From positions 1 through 21,504 of the IMG/VR virus record IMGVR_UViG_3300032278_000136: 21,504 nucleotides of DNA; one strand, written 5' to 3'. Made by a program: the position numbers and the translations under genes. This document shows, piece by piece, positions 5,889 to 14,301 of this stretch. The notes beneath the pieces were generated by a model. That model was not told where the DNA came from. It did no database searches and was given only the letters and a program-made list of their open reading frames with translations. How positions within the stretch are numbered: the first letter of the stretch is position 1; every line of letters begins with the position of its first letter. Source of the DNA: a virus.

Positions 5889-7751
5889 TTGAAAGCAAAT
5901 AATAGATCATACCTGCCTGTAGAACAGCACTATCATTTTGATGGGATAAATACAATCGTTCCCACTACGATGTTGGGAACAGGTTCTTCTCGTGAACTTA
6001 AAAATGTAGAGATATATAAAGGAGAGATTAGTAAAAGGTATGGATATACCCAGTTGGGAGGTGCTTTAGATAGCGCTATTATTGGAATTGTTAGCTATAC
6101 TGATGATGCAGGAGTAGAGTATGTTGTAGCTTCTACTCTTAAGTATCAATATAGATATAATAGTGGTACGGATGCGTGGGTAAATATTACAGCTAGACCT
6201 CAGTCAGGTACTCAGGCAGTTACTATCAACACTAGTCCTAATACAATATCTTGGAATCCCTCTCCAACAGGCGATGAAACTTCCGAATATCCTGTAGGCG
6301 GCTCCTTTTTGATGTCTGGAGCAACTGAGGGAAGCCATAACACTACTCATCCTATTACAGTTACAGCTTATAACTCTGGCTCGAATTTAATGACGGTCAC
6401 TACCTCATTTGATTTTACAAATGCGGCAGGATCTCCAGTAGTTCAAGGAATGGTTCCTCTTACTGGAGATGAGGATGACACTTTTGATTGGGCTGTAGGG
6501 ACTGATGCATCTGATGGTACAGTCTTATTCCTTACTAACGGGAAAGATAAGGTCAGAAGGTTTAAGGGAGGTGTTGCTGTTACAGACTTAGTGGATATTC
6601 CCACTTTTACTCTAGGTGGTAATGTTGTTACAAGAGCTAAAACTGTAGCTGTTTACTCTGGATCTTTAGTGTTAGGAAACTATACTGATAATGCCCTTCG
6701 TCCTAAGAATGTAGCTTGGAGTGATTCTAATGACTTAGATGATTTTGCTAATGGTAATGCTGGATCTAATCTCTTGACTGATTCTAGAGGAGATATTCAG
6801 TATATTACCAATCTTGCAGATCGTCTTGCAATTTATTCCTCAGATTCTATAGCAGTTCAGACTTTTATCGGAGGTGTTGGAATCTTCTCTTTCGAGAAAG
6901 TAGTAGATGATACGAGACTTCTTGGACCTCGAACTGTAGCTAATCTTGGTCCTTATCATATGTTTGCTTCGGAAGAAAATATCTATCTCTTTGATGGGAC
7001 TAGACAGATTAGAGCTGCCGGAGATAAGATCAGCAGGAGATATCGAGAGCAAGTAGATAGAGATAATGGAACTAAATCTTTTGCTTATCATGATAAAGCT
7101 CGACAATTAGTTTACTTTTGTATTTATAAGAGCGGGCATACTGTTGAGAATAAGCAACATATTATTTGGAGATTGGAGTATGACTTCTACAACTCTGGAG
7201 GATTTAACTGGACCCGAGAAGCGTACACTGTACGACCCCGAAGTATGGGATTATTCAGTCGACCTAGTACTATTAAGTGGAATACATCCTCAATTGACCT
7301 TGTTGATTGGGACGACTTTGGAGGATCTTGGACAGAAGGAGCTAGACGAGCAGGCTATCCCCTTCGAACAACGGGTGGAGCTACTGAAGTTTATGTGCAT
7401 GATGACACTAGTTACACCGACGATGGAACAGCTGTGACTAGCTATTGGGAGTCTAAGGACTTTTCCAGTCAAGTTACAAAGGATTATACTTCTATAATTA
7501 GTAGGTGGGAGGAGATTGAGATTGAGCTAAAGGGAACTCAAGTTGATGTTACATACAGTGTGGATAAAGGACAGAGTTATCACACCGCAGCCTCTGCCCA
7601 AACTCTTACTGGACCGATGCAATTGTATCGTTTCCCTATAGATAAGAGTGGAAGAACTTTAAGGGTCAGGATTGAGAATAATGAAGCTAAGGGAACTTTT
7701 ACTATGGGTGGTATTCTTCGTGTATGGTATAGACCCGGAGGAGCATATTAA
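5889..7751 (+). CDS. Tail nozzle / tubular protein (likely), TTG start
   Basis: A 620-residue beta-rich protein. The middle has the run GSRELKNVEIYKGEISKRYG (near the N-terminus), then NALRPKNVAWSDSNDLDDF, TNLADRLAIYSSDSIAVQTF, HMFASEENIYLFDGT and ACHDKARQ-like repeats that read as blades of a beta-propeller, the layout of podovirus nozzle or tubular proteins that form the lower part of the short tail. The C-terminal part (about residues 490-620) is another beta domain with YWESKDFSSQV and ELKGTQVDVTYSVDKGQ. TTG 5889 is the first usable start after the AT-hook gene; AGGA at 5878-5881 lies seven bases before it, and the next ATG would remove the conserved-looking start. No enzyme motif is visible. 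Call by fold character and gene order. Confidence 0.75.
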   Translation: MKANNRSYLPVEQHYHFDGINTIVPTTMLGTGSSRELKNVEIYKGEISKRYGYTQLGGALDSAIIGIVSYTDDAGVEYVVASTLKYQYRYNSGTDAWVNITARPQSGTQAVTINTSPNTISWNPSPTGDETSEYPVGGSFLMSGATEGSHNTTHPITVTAYNSGSNLMTVTTSFDFTNAAGSPVVQGMVPLTGDEDDTFDWAVGTDASDGTVLFLTNGKDKVRRFKGGVAVTDLVDIPTFTLGGNVVTRAKTVAVYSGSLVLGNYTDNALRPKNVAWSDSNDLDDFANGNAGSNLLTDSRGDIQYITNLADRLAIYSSDSIAVQTFIGGVGIFSFEKVVDDTRLLGPRTVANLGPYHMFASEENIYLFDGTRQIRAAGDKISRRYREQVDRDNGTKSFAYHDKARQLVYFCIYKSGHTVENKQHIIWRLEYDFYNSGGFNWTREAYTVRPRSMGLFSRPSTIKWNTSSIDLVDWDDFGGSWTEGARRAGYPLRTTGGATEVYVHDDTSYTDDGTAVTSYWESKDFSSQVTKDYTSIISRWEEIEIELKGTQVDVTYSVDKGQSYHTAASAQTLTGPMQLYRFPIDKSGRTLRVRIENNEAKGTFTMGGILRVWYRPGGAY

Positions 7752-7753
7752 CT

Positions 7754-8311
7754 ATGAGTCTTAAACAAGTATTGTCAGCAGAGCCTCTTCCTTTAATTCC
7801 AGCTGAACTGGAGCCTTTTTTAGATAAGTATATTCGAGATCTTCATAATTATCTAAGAAGGCTTTGGGTAATTATGTCAGAGGAAACTATCACTAACTCT
7901 TTAGAGGGTGAAGGTTTTGGAGGAGGTATTGTTCCTTTTAGAATTTCAGGTACACCTACTAGAAATTCTACAAGGAACCAGTGGTCTTATCCTATAACTG
8001 AAGCTGTTAAAGCTGGGGCTGGACATGAAGGTTGGGTAGTAAAACCTGAGGGTAGGACTAACATAACAGCATATTCTATTATAGAGGATAGTCAATCTGG
8101 AGCAGTTACTAATGGTGGAATTAATACTTCCTCAGATGACTTCCCAGATGGTTTTGACGGTAAGCCTTTGCAGAATAATACTGTACTTTACTGTAAAGAG
8201 GAAAGGTTTATTGGAGGAGGCTCAGAATGGCAGATTGTAAATCATGCAACTCAGGTTGATGGGACATGTGATCCTGCACCTCTTGCACAACAATTAGCGG
8301 CGGCGTATTAA
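7754..8311 (+). CDS. Unknown structural-region protein
   Basis: A 185-residue protein with a helical N-terminal part (about residues 17-50, LEPFLDKYIRDLHNYLRRLW) and a mostly beta/loop C-terminal part rich in Gly, Asn, Thr and Ser, including an NNTVLYCKEE stretch and a Gly-rich turn (FIGGGSEW). GGAGGAG (about 7737-7743), inside the end of the nozzle gene, gives a good ribosome binding site. An N-terminal helix bundle followed by a beta part is common in small proteins that anchor to the tail tube or connect fiber and tail, so a tail-attached role is plausible. I do not recognise the family. Confidence 0.6.
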   Translation: MSLKQVLSAEPLPLIPAELEPFLDKYIRDLHNYLRRLWVIMSEETITNSLEGEGFGGGIVPFRISGTPTRNSTRNQWSYPITEAVKAGAGHEGWVVKPEGRTNITAYSIIEDSQSGAVTNGGINTSSDDFPDGFDGKPLQNNTVLYCKEERFIGGGSEWQIVNHATQVDGTCDPAPLAQQLAAAY

Positions 8312-8312
8312 T

Positions 8313-8648
8313 ATGCCTACATGGACAGATAAATACTTAGGTCAGTCAAAGCCTTCTGCCACAACGAATACTTCGATTTATTCTCCGGGATCTTCGACAG
8401 AGACGATATTATCCTCTTTGATAATTTGTAATACAAATACTGCTGATACTACTATTAGAGTATTTCATGATAATGATGGAACAACTTATGATGCGACAAC
8501 AGCTCTTCTTTATGATGAGCCTATTAGAGGATTTCGTTCAATCTTGCTAAGATTACATGGAGTTATGGATAATGCTAGCGGTAATTTAGCTGTATACAGT
8601 ACAAGTGGACATGTAAACTTTACTTTATATGGAGCTGAGGTAACTTAA
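8313..8648 (+). CDS. Small beta-sandwich virion protein
   Basis: A 111-residue protein with regular alternating strands: ETILSSLIICNTNTADTTI, RVFHDNDGTTY, SILLRLHGVMDNASGNLAVYS and HVNFTLYGAEV. This short all-beta layout is frequent in phage structural clusters next to fiber genes. There is only a poor ribosome binding site before ATG 8313 (the stretch is GCGGCGGCG), but the start is one base after the preceding stop, so coupled translation is likely. Its own stop overlaps the fiber start (TAATG). It probably sits on the virion surface or at the fiber base. Family not recognised by name. Confidence 0.6.
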   Translation: MPTWTDKYLGQSKPSATTNTSIYSPGSSTETILSSLIICNTNTADTTIRVFHDNDGTTYDATTALLYDEPIRGFRSILLRLHGVMDNASGNLAVYSTSGHVNFTLYGAEVT

Positions 8649-11600
8649 TGGGCGTATCTCATCACATGGTTCCGAGACTATTTGACGACTTCTCTCCAGA
8701 GTTGGGAGGGGATCTTCGCACTAATGGTAATCGTATTGATCTTGATGAGGATAATGATTCAAGTATTAGAGCCTCATCCGATGATACTATAACGATAGAG
8801 ATTGGTGGAAGTGATCTAATTGCTCTCACAACTACTTCTACTTTTTCGTGTCCTATCACTGTTGGTGTTGATGATACTGGATACGATGTTAAGTTCTTTG
8901 GAGCGACTTCTGGCGCATATATGCTCTGGGATGAATCAGAAGATGACTTAATATTAGGTGGAGCATCTCGCCTTGTTGGTAGTGTTACTGGAAATGTAAC
9001 TGGGAATGTAACTGGATCATCTGGTTCATGTACTGGAAATGCTGCTACAGTAACCGCATTTCCGATTACTGGATTGTCAGATGTATATGCATCAATGAGT
9101 CCATCTGATGGGCATGTGTTGACATATGATTCAACTAATGGATGGCAAGCTGAAAGCCCAACGACAGGAGATATTACTGGGGTCACAGCAGGAACAGGTT
9201 TATCAGGAGGGGGAACATCTGGAACTGTTACACTTAACAATGCGGGAGTAACCTCTATTGTAGCAGGTACTAATGTATCTGTTAGTGGAGCTACAGGAGC
9301 TGTCACAGTAACTTCCACAGACACAAACACTCAACTGTCTACAGAGCAGGTGCAAGATATAGTAGGTGGTATGCTTGGTGGAACGGAAACACGGATTGCA
9401 GTTACTTACGATGACGCTAGTAATAATATTAGTTTTGTTGTCGATGACATGACTGCCAATACTCAGTTAACTTCTGAGGAAGTGCAAGACATAGTTGGAG
9501 CTATGTTTACCAGCAATACAGAAACTAGAGTAGCAGCTACTTATCAAGATGGTGACGGCACTATAGACCTTATAGTGGACGACATGACTGCTAATGATAA
9601 TACGTGGAGAACTATCACTGCTGGAGGTAATACCCTCAGTACCAGCGAAACTCTAGCCTTCACAGCAGGTACAGGTATTACCATAGCCGAATCTGCTGGA
9701 GCGGTTACTATAACAAACAGTATAGCTGACACTACTCTATCTGCTGAACAGGTGCAAGATATAGTGGGAGCTATGTTTACGGGCAATACTGAGACAAGGA
9801 TAGCGGCTACTTATGAAGATGGAGACGGAACCATTGACCTTGTAGTTACTGATATGACCGCCAATGATAACACTTGGCGAACGGTCACTGCTGGAGGAAA
9901 CACCCTTAGTACAAGTGAAACCCTAGCATTCACTGCGGGTTCTAATGTAACTATTTCAGAATCAGCTGGGGCAGTTACGATTGCTGGAACTGCCAATACT
10001 CAACTAACTGCTGAAGAGGTAGAGGATATAGTTGGGGCTATGTTTACTGGAAATACAGAGACGAGAATAGCCGCCACTTATCAAGACGGTGATGGTACTA
10101 TTGACTTAGTAGTAGATGATCTGAATACTGATACTCAACTAACTAACGAACAAGTACAAGACATAGTGGGTGCGATGTTTACTGGTAATACGGAAACACG
10201 TATTGCTGCTACCTATGAGGATGGGGATGGTACCATTGATTTAGTCGTAGACAATATGACGGCTAATGATAACACATGGAGAACCGTAACTGCGGGGGGT
10301 AATACACTCAGCACCAGTGAAACTTTAGCATTCACTGCAGGCTCAAATGTTACAATTTCAGAGTCAGCCGGTGCTGTAACTATCACATCTGCTGATACTA
10401 ATACTCAACTATCTACAGAAGCAGTGCAGGATATTGTCGGTGCGATGTTTAGCAGTAATACAGAAACTCGCGCAACTGTTACATATCAAGATGGCGATGG
10501 AACGATTGATGTTGTAATCGATGACATGACTGCCAACGACAATACTTGGCGGCCCATCACAGCTGGAGGGAACTCGCTTAGTACATCTGAAACATTAGCT
10601 TTCACGGCAGGCACAGGCATTACAATTGCTGAGTCCGCGGGCGCTGTTACTATTACTAACTCCATTAGTGACACTACCTTATCTAGTGAGAATGTTCAGG
10701 ACATAGTTGGAGCAATGTTTACATCAAACACTGAGACAAGAGGTTCGATTACCTATGATGATTCAGATGGTACTCTCGATCTTGTTGTGGATGATATGAC
10801 AGCGAATGATAATACTCAGAATGAGTATGCTACATCATGGGTTGATAGTTCCAATGACGTTCTTATTCGCTTGACTGAAAGTGGCGCAGGATCAGGGACT
10901 CAGGATATCAAAATAGTTGCTGGGAGTAATATAACTCTTACTCCATCCGGCACTGATATGACCATTGCCTCGACTGATACCAATACTCAACTCTCAACTG
11001 AAGAGGTTCAAGATATCGTGGGGGCGATGTTTGGAGGCAATACAGAAACACGAATTGCAGTAACGTATGAAGACGGTGATGGAACGCTGGATCTCGTAGT
11101 TGATGACATGACGGCGAATGACAATACATGGAGAACAATTACAGCTGGAGGTAATACTTTATCCACTAGTGAGACATTGGCCTTTACTGCGGGGTCTAAT
11201 GTGACTATTACTGAAAGTGCTGGTGCAGTGACCATTGCTTCAACAGATACGAATACTCAACTTACTCAGGAACAGGTGGAAGACTACGCTGGTGCGCTCG
11301 TCGCTAGTGGCGGAACTAAGACTGGTATCGCGGTGACTTACCAAGACGGTACTGGTGACATGGACTTGGTTGTGTCTGATCTCACTGTGGCAGGGGATTC
11401 AGGATCTACTGGAATGACTCCAGGTGATACTGTGACAATTGCAGGTGGAACGAACGTCACTACTGCTATGTCAGGGGATACCCTGACGATTACCTCAACT
11501 GATACCAATACTCAGTTGACCACTGAACAGGTCCAAGACATTGTTGGAGGGATGTTCACAGGAAACACAGAAACGAGGATTGCTGCTACTTATCAGGACG

Positions 11601-13039
11601 GTGATGGTACTATTGATCTAGTAACTGATGATATGACAGCCAATGATAATACATGGAGAACGGTAACTGCTGGCGGTAATACATTAAGTACTTCAGAGAC
11701 ATTAGCTTTTACAGCAGGATCTAATATAAGTATTTCTGAGTCTGCCGGAGCAGTTACTATAACTTCATCTGATCAGTATTCAGGTACTGTTGATACATCA
11801 GGAAGTCCTGTAGATAATGACTTCGCGAAATTTACAGATGCGGATACTATAGAAGGTAGAAGTTATGCTGAAACAAGATCAGATTTAGGCTTAGTAGCTA
11901 GTGCAACTACAGATACAACAAATGCCTCTAATATTAGTTCGGGGACATTAGCAGCTGGGAGGGTGGCAACTCTTAATCAAGACACTACAGGAACAGCAGC
12001 TACAGTTACTGGTGCAGCTCAAACGAGTATAACAAGTCTTGGAACTTTAACGTCACTTACTCTTTCTGGTGATGTTGATATTAACGGAGGATCTATAGAG
12101 ATTGAGGATAGTGAGTCCCTTATATTGGGAACTGGCGGGGACGTCACTATGTCTTATGATGGAAGTCACTGTTATCTCAATACTCAAGTGGCAGGATCAG
12201 GAAGTTTTTATGTCTTAGGAGGCGGTTTTGGCTTAAATAACAATACGAAAATTGAGTTCAAGGATGCGGCAGGAACATATCGAAAAGCAATAAGAGTAGA
12301 TACTGGAGATAACCTAGAACTTGGTAATGGTAATCTCGATGATATTGAAATCTTTGTAGGTACTACTGGAAAGGTTTTGACAATTAAAGAGAGTGGAGGG
12401 GATATTCATCAAATTGCAGATGATCAGAAGATCTTCTTTGGAGCAGCTCAAGATTCTTCGGTTTACTATGATGGCACAGATATGGTCTTAGATCCCGGTG
12501 TGGTAGGTACGGGGTCAGTAAAGATTCTAGATAAGCTCAAACTTCCCGAAAATTCTTCTGCCCCTACTGGAGGGGCTGCTGGTGATGTGTTTATATATAC
12601 TGCAACAGCAGGTGATCCTATTCCAATGTTCTATGACTCAGGTCGTAGTAAGTTTTTGAGCTTTGATAGGAATACGATTATAGCAGGTAGTACAGTATCA
12701 GGATCCAAGGGATCTACTAATCAGAATTTAAGAACTCCTAATAATGTCTCTATGGTTACAGCTGGCAAGGGATATAAGTTACCTTGGAATATGACTGTTA
12801 CGGCTATATCCGCTACGAATAATAATACAGCAACTTATACAGTAAATGTGAGGAAGAATGGGGTGGCTTCTAATCTTTTGCAATTAACTACTACTGGAGC
12901 GAAGGGTAGTTCTAGTGATGTGTCTAATCTAGATCTAGATGAAGATGATGTAATTAATATGAGATTTGATGTAGATGCTGGCAGTGCAAATGTTGTATCT
13001 AATATAACAGTTGGTCTTACTCTTGCAAGAAGGATTTAA
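8648..13039 (+). CDS. Large tail fiber with ten internal repeats
   Basis: A 1463-residue fiber. Residues 1-120 are the tail-attachment end with a DIDLDED-like loop and strands. Around residue 115-140 lies VTGNVTGNVTGSSGSCTGNAATVT. Residues about 224-1042 hold ten repeats built on VQDIVGAMFTGNTETR, TYQDGDGTIDLVVDD, NDNTWRTVTAGGNTLSTS and ETLAFTAGSNVTISESAGA. After this come GRVATLNQDTTGTAATVTG, SLTLSGDVDINGGSIEIED and LGTGGDVTMSYDG, and a final beta domain (about 1330-1463) with a TAGKGYKLPWNMTV start that is probably the receptor-binding tip. It has no S74 chaperone end. Fibers of this kind form trimers that recognise the host surface. Low stop frequency on the other strand comes from the repeats, not from genes. 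Confidence 0.88.
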   Translation: MGVSHHMVPRLFDDFSPELGGDLRTNGNRIDLDEDNDSSIRASSDDTITIEIGGSDLIALTTTSTFSCPITVGVDDTGYDVKFFGATSGAYMLWDESEDDLILGGASRLVGSVTGNVTGNVTGSSGSCTGNAATVTAFPITGLSDVYASMSPSDGHVLTYDSTNGWQAESPTTGDITGVTAGTGLSGGGTSGTVTLNNAGVTSIVAGTNVSVSGATGAVTVTSTDTNTQLSTEQVQDIVGGMLGGTETRIAVTYDDASNNISFVVDDMTANTQLTSEEVQDIVGAMFTSNTETRVAATYQDGDGTIDLIVDDMTANDNTWRTITAGGNTLSTSETLAFTAGTGITIAESAGAVTITNSIADTTLSAEQVQDIVGAMFTGNTETRIAATYEDGDGTIDLVVTDMTANDNTWRTVTAGGNTLSTSETLAFTAGSNVTISESAGAVTIAGTANTQLTAEEVEDIVGAMFTGNTETRIAATYQDGDGTIDLVVDDLNTDTQLTNEQVQDIVGAMFTGNTETRIAATYEDGDGTIDLVVDNMTANDNTWRTVTAGGNTLSTSETLAFTAGSNVTISESAGAVTITSADTNTQLSTEAVQDIVGAMFSSNTETRATVTYQDGDGTIDVVIDDMTANDNTWRPITAGGNSLSTSETLAFTAGTGITIAESAGAVTITNSISDTTLSSENVQDIVGAMFTSNTETRGSITYDDSDGTLDLVVDDMTANDNTQNEYATSWVDSSNDVLIRLTESGAGSGTQDIKIVAGSNITLTPSGTDMTIASTDTNTQLSTEEVQDIVGAMFGGNTETRIAVTYEDGDGTLDLVVDDMTANDNTWRTITAGGNTLSTSETLAFTAGSNVTITESAGAVTIASTDTNTQLTQEQVEDYAGALVASGGTKTGIAVTYQDGTGDMDLVVSDLTVAGDSGSTGMTPGDTVTIAGGTNVTTAMSGDTLTITSTDTNTQLTTEQVQDIVGGMFTGNTETRIAATYQDGDGTIDLVTDDMTANDNTWRTVTAGGNTLSTSETLAFTAGSNISISESAGAVTITSSDQYSGTVDTSGSPVDNDFAKFTDADTIEGRSYAETRSDLGLVASATTDTTNASNISSGTLAAGRVATLNQDTTGTAATVTGAAQTSITSLGTLTSLTLSGDVDINGGSIEIEDSESLILGTGGDVTMSYDGSHCYLNTQVAGSGSFYVLGGGFGLNNNTKIEFKDAAGTYRKAIRVDTGDNLELGNGNLDDIEIFVGTTGKVLTIKESGGDIHQIADDQKIFFGAAQDSSVYYDGTDMVLDPGVVGTGSVKILDKLKLPENSSAPTGGAAGDVFIYTATAGDPIPMFYDSGRSKFLSFDRNTIIAGSTVSGSKGSTNQNLRTPNNVSMVTAGKGYKLPWNMTVTAISATNNNTATYTVNVRKNGVASNLLQLTTTGAKGSSSDVSNLDLDEDDVINMRFDVDAGSANVVSNITVGLTLARRI
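9317..11773 (+). repeat. Ten protein-level repeats in the fiber shaft with scrambled codons
   Basis: Copies start near 9317, 9458, 9731, 9995, 10133, 10400, 10673, 10982, 11252 and 11507. Two modules make them up: A (about 46 residues, with VQDIVGAM and DGDGTIDLVVDD) and B (about 43 residues, with NDNTWRT and ETLAFTAG). The order is A, AB, AB, A, AB, AB, A plus a diverged B, AB, A plus diverged B, AB, so the spacing is about 138-141 bases for A alone and 255-309 for the pairs. At the DNA level the copies differ strongly at silent positions: between 9863-9940 and 10265-10342 all 26 residues are the same, yet 16 of 26 codons differ. Confidence 0.9.
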
Positions 13040-13042
13040 CTC

Positions 13043-13276
13043 ATGTCCCATGATATTACACTTACCATTCCTCATGAGAAGATTCAAAAAGTTACAGATG
13101 CTTTAAAGACTCTTTATCCAATTCCTGAGGACGAGGATAATAATCCATTATTCACCGATCAGGACTGGGTTAAAGAGTCTGTACGAAGGTTTATTGTTAA
13201 GACTGTTGCTCGATGGGAGCAGCAACAAGCAGTGAAAGAGATATCATTTACTTTAGATGAGGACATAGCGTCTTGA
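13043..13276 (+). CDS. Small conserved phage protein of unknown role
   Basis: A 77-residue protein with the pattern TIPHEKIQKVTDALKTLYP, a Asp-rich middle (IPEDEDNNPLFTDQDW) and a helix VKESVRRFIVKTVARWEQQQA. I recall small phage proteins next to fiber genes that read like this (strand, helix, then a helix with xxVIRxIKEVVxxxE), so it is probably real and widespread, but its role is not known to me. It follows the fiber by three bases; AAGAAGGA about nine bases before the ATG is the ribosome binding site. It might help fiber folding or attach to the tail; no motif shows this. Confidence 0.65.
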   Translation: MSHDITLTIPHEKIQKVTDALKTLYPIPEDEDNNPLFTDQDWVKESVRRFIVKTVARWEQQQAVKEISFTLDEDIAS

Positions 13277-13800
13277 GTAGCCTTCTTAAATGTTGTTGTA
13301 CTCCAAAGTTGGGAGCTGAAGCTTCTCTTCCTCTTCCTCCAGCTACTCCTACAGGATGTAATCCTGCACGGACTTTGGATGATTATAAGGTTACAGGTGG
13401 ACCTATAACGGTTAGAGATACTCAAGCATTAAATTGTGATGCTACACATTCATCAATAAGTAGTACTACTAAACCTTGGGATGGACTAATTCATAGACTT
13501 TCTATACAGTCTGAATATGATTCAGAATATGATTGTTCTTGGGGTGAAGGTGCAGATATAGGCCCGGAGGAGATAGAAAGTTGGGAAGGTAGAAATTTTC
13601 CGGGGAAAGTATTCCTTGGAATTGAAGATGGAAGTTATATGAGTGAACCATATTGGAAGTTGCGATTGGATGATGGTGCAATCGCTTCTAGATCTTGGGT
13701 AGGAGTTAAAGGAAGTGGTGATTCTCCTATAGGAGTATATAATGTTATATGTAATAATGGAAGTATGGAACCTAGATTCTTAACAATTATTCCAGCATGA
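13273..13800 (+). CDS. Unknown Cys-containing virion-region protein, TTG start
   Basis: A 175-residue protein starting at TTG 13273, where the stop TGA of the preceding gene overlaps (TTGA). A GAGGA lies about ten bases upstream. No ATG is available before residue 120, so TTG (or a nearby alternative) is needed. The N-terminus has three consecutive cysteines (Cys7-Cys9) followed by a Pro-rich linker, and further single cysteines are scattered; the rest is beta/loop with SWEGRNFPGKVFLGIEDGSY and SRSWVGVKGSGDSPIGVYNV. The family is not recognised. With its beta-rich body in a tail cluster, a structural or host-attachment part is possible. The N-terminal Cys cluster could bind metal or form disulfides. 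Confidence 0.6.
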   Translation: MSSLLKCCCTPKLGAEASLPLPPATPTGCNPARTLDDYKVTGGPITVRDTQALNCDATHSSISSTTKPWDGLIHRLSIQSEYDSEYDCSWGEGADIGPEEIESWEGRNFPGKVFLGIEDGSYMSEPYWKLRLDDGAIASRSWVGVKGSGDSPIGVYNVICNNGSMEPRFLTIIPA

Positions 13801-13821
13801 TTAAAAGGAAATTTAAATCTT

Positions 13822-14301
13822 ATGAAAGTTTACAGAATAAAATCCCCTGCCGGGATTGATTATGTTGAAGATTTTATTGGGCCAAGTGCTGAAGGTTTAC
13901 CGAAAGAAAAATATTCTCAGATCCTTAGAGATATCCTTCAGGCCGGAGATGACTCGACCGTATTCTTTTTAATAGCCTTTAAAGAAGGTGAAGAAAGTGT
14001 CCCGAGTGCGTTCTTACTTACTTGGGCTCCCCCAGATGTTGATCATACCTTTATCTTAAACTCTTGGTTTAATGATGAAGAAATTTCTCAGGTTACTAAA
14101 GATGAAATGTTTTTTAAAGCACTCACTTGGACTGATCAACTTGAGAGGAAAGAGATACGAATGACAGTAGAGGGAGAGATGAACGATGTGATGAAGAAAT
14201 GGGGATTCAAGCCCTTCTCAGTAAATGTAAGATATCCAGTTCCTGCTGAACTTGGCGCGAAAATGATGAACTTTTTAAAGGAATATCAAAATGGCCAGTA
14301 A
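13822..14301 (+). CDS. GNAT-like fold protein, probably without catalytic activity
   Basis: A 159-residue protein with the order of strands and helices seen in GNAT acetyltransferases: helix KEKYSQILRDILQAG, strands VFFLIAF and PSAFLLTW, strand HTFILNSWF, helix TKDEMFFKALTWTDQLE, strand EIRMTVEG, helix MNDVMKKWGF and strand FSVNVRYPV. The last helix with its KWGFKP ending is typical of the family. The acetyl-CoA loop (Arg/Gln-x-x-Gly-x-Gly/Ala) before the central helix is absent; that position reads SQVTKDEM. Small GNAT-like proteins without clear catalysis are found near phage tail and ejection genes. AAAGGA is 12 bases before the ATG, rather far. The gene overlaps the next by 11 bases. Confidence 0.5.
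   Translation: MKVYRIKSPAGIDYVEDFIGPSAEGLPKEKYSQILRDILQAGDDSTVFFLIAFKEGEESVPSAFLLTWAPPDVDHTFILNSWFNDEEISQVTKDEMFFKALTWTDQLERKEIRMTVEGEMNDVMKKWGFKPFSVNVRYPVPAELGAKMMNFLKEYQNGQ

Noticed and set aside
8662-9330. Long open frame on the - strand inside the fiber gene, and several others at 9544-9786, 9811-9996, 10486-10674 and 11008-11235
   Set aside because: They lie antisense to repeated Thr/Ala/Val/Gly codons, which rarely read as stops on the other strand; the same antisense frame recurs with each repeat, and the products have low complexity. They are shadows of the fiber repeats.
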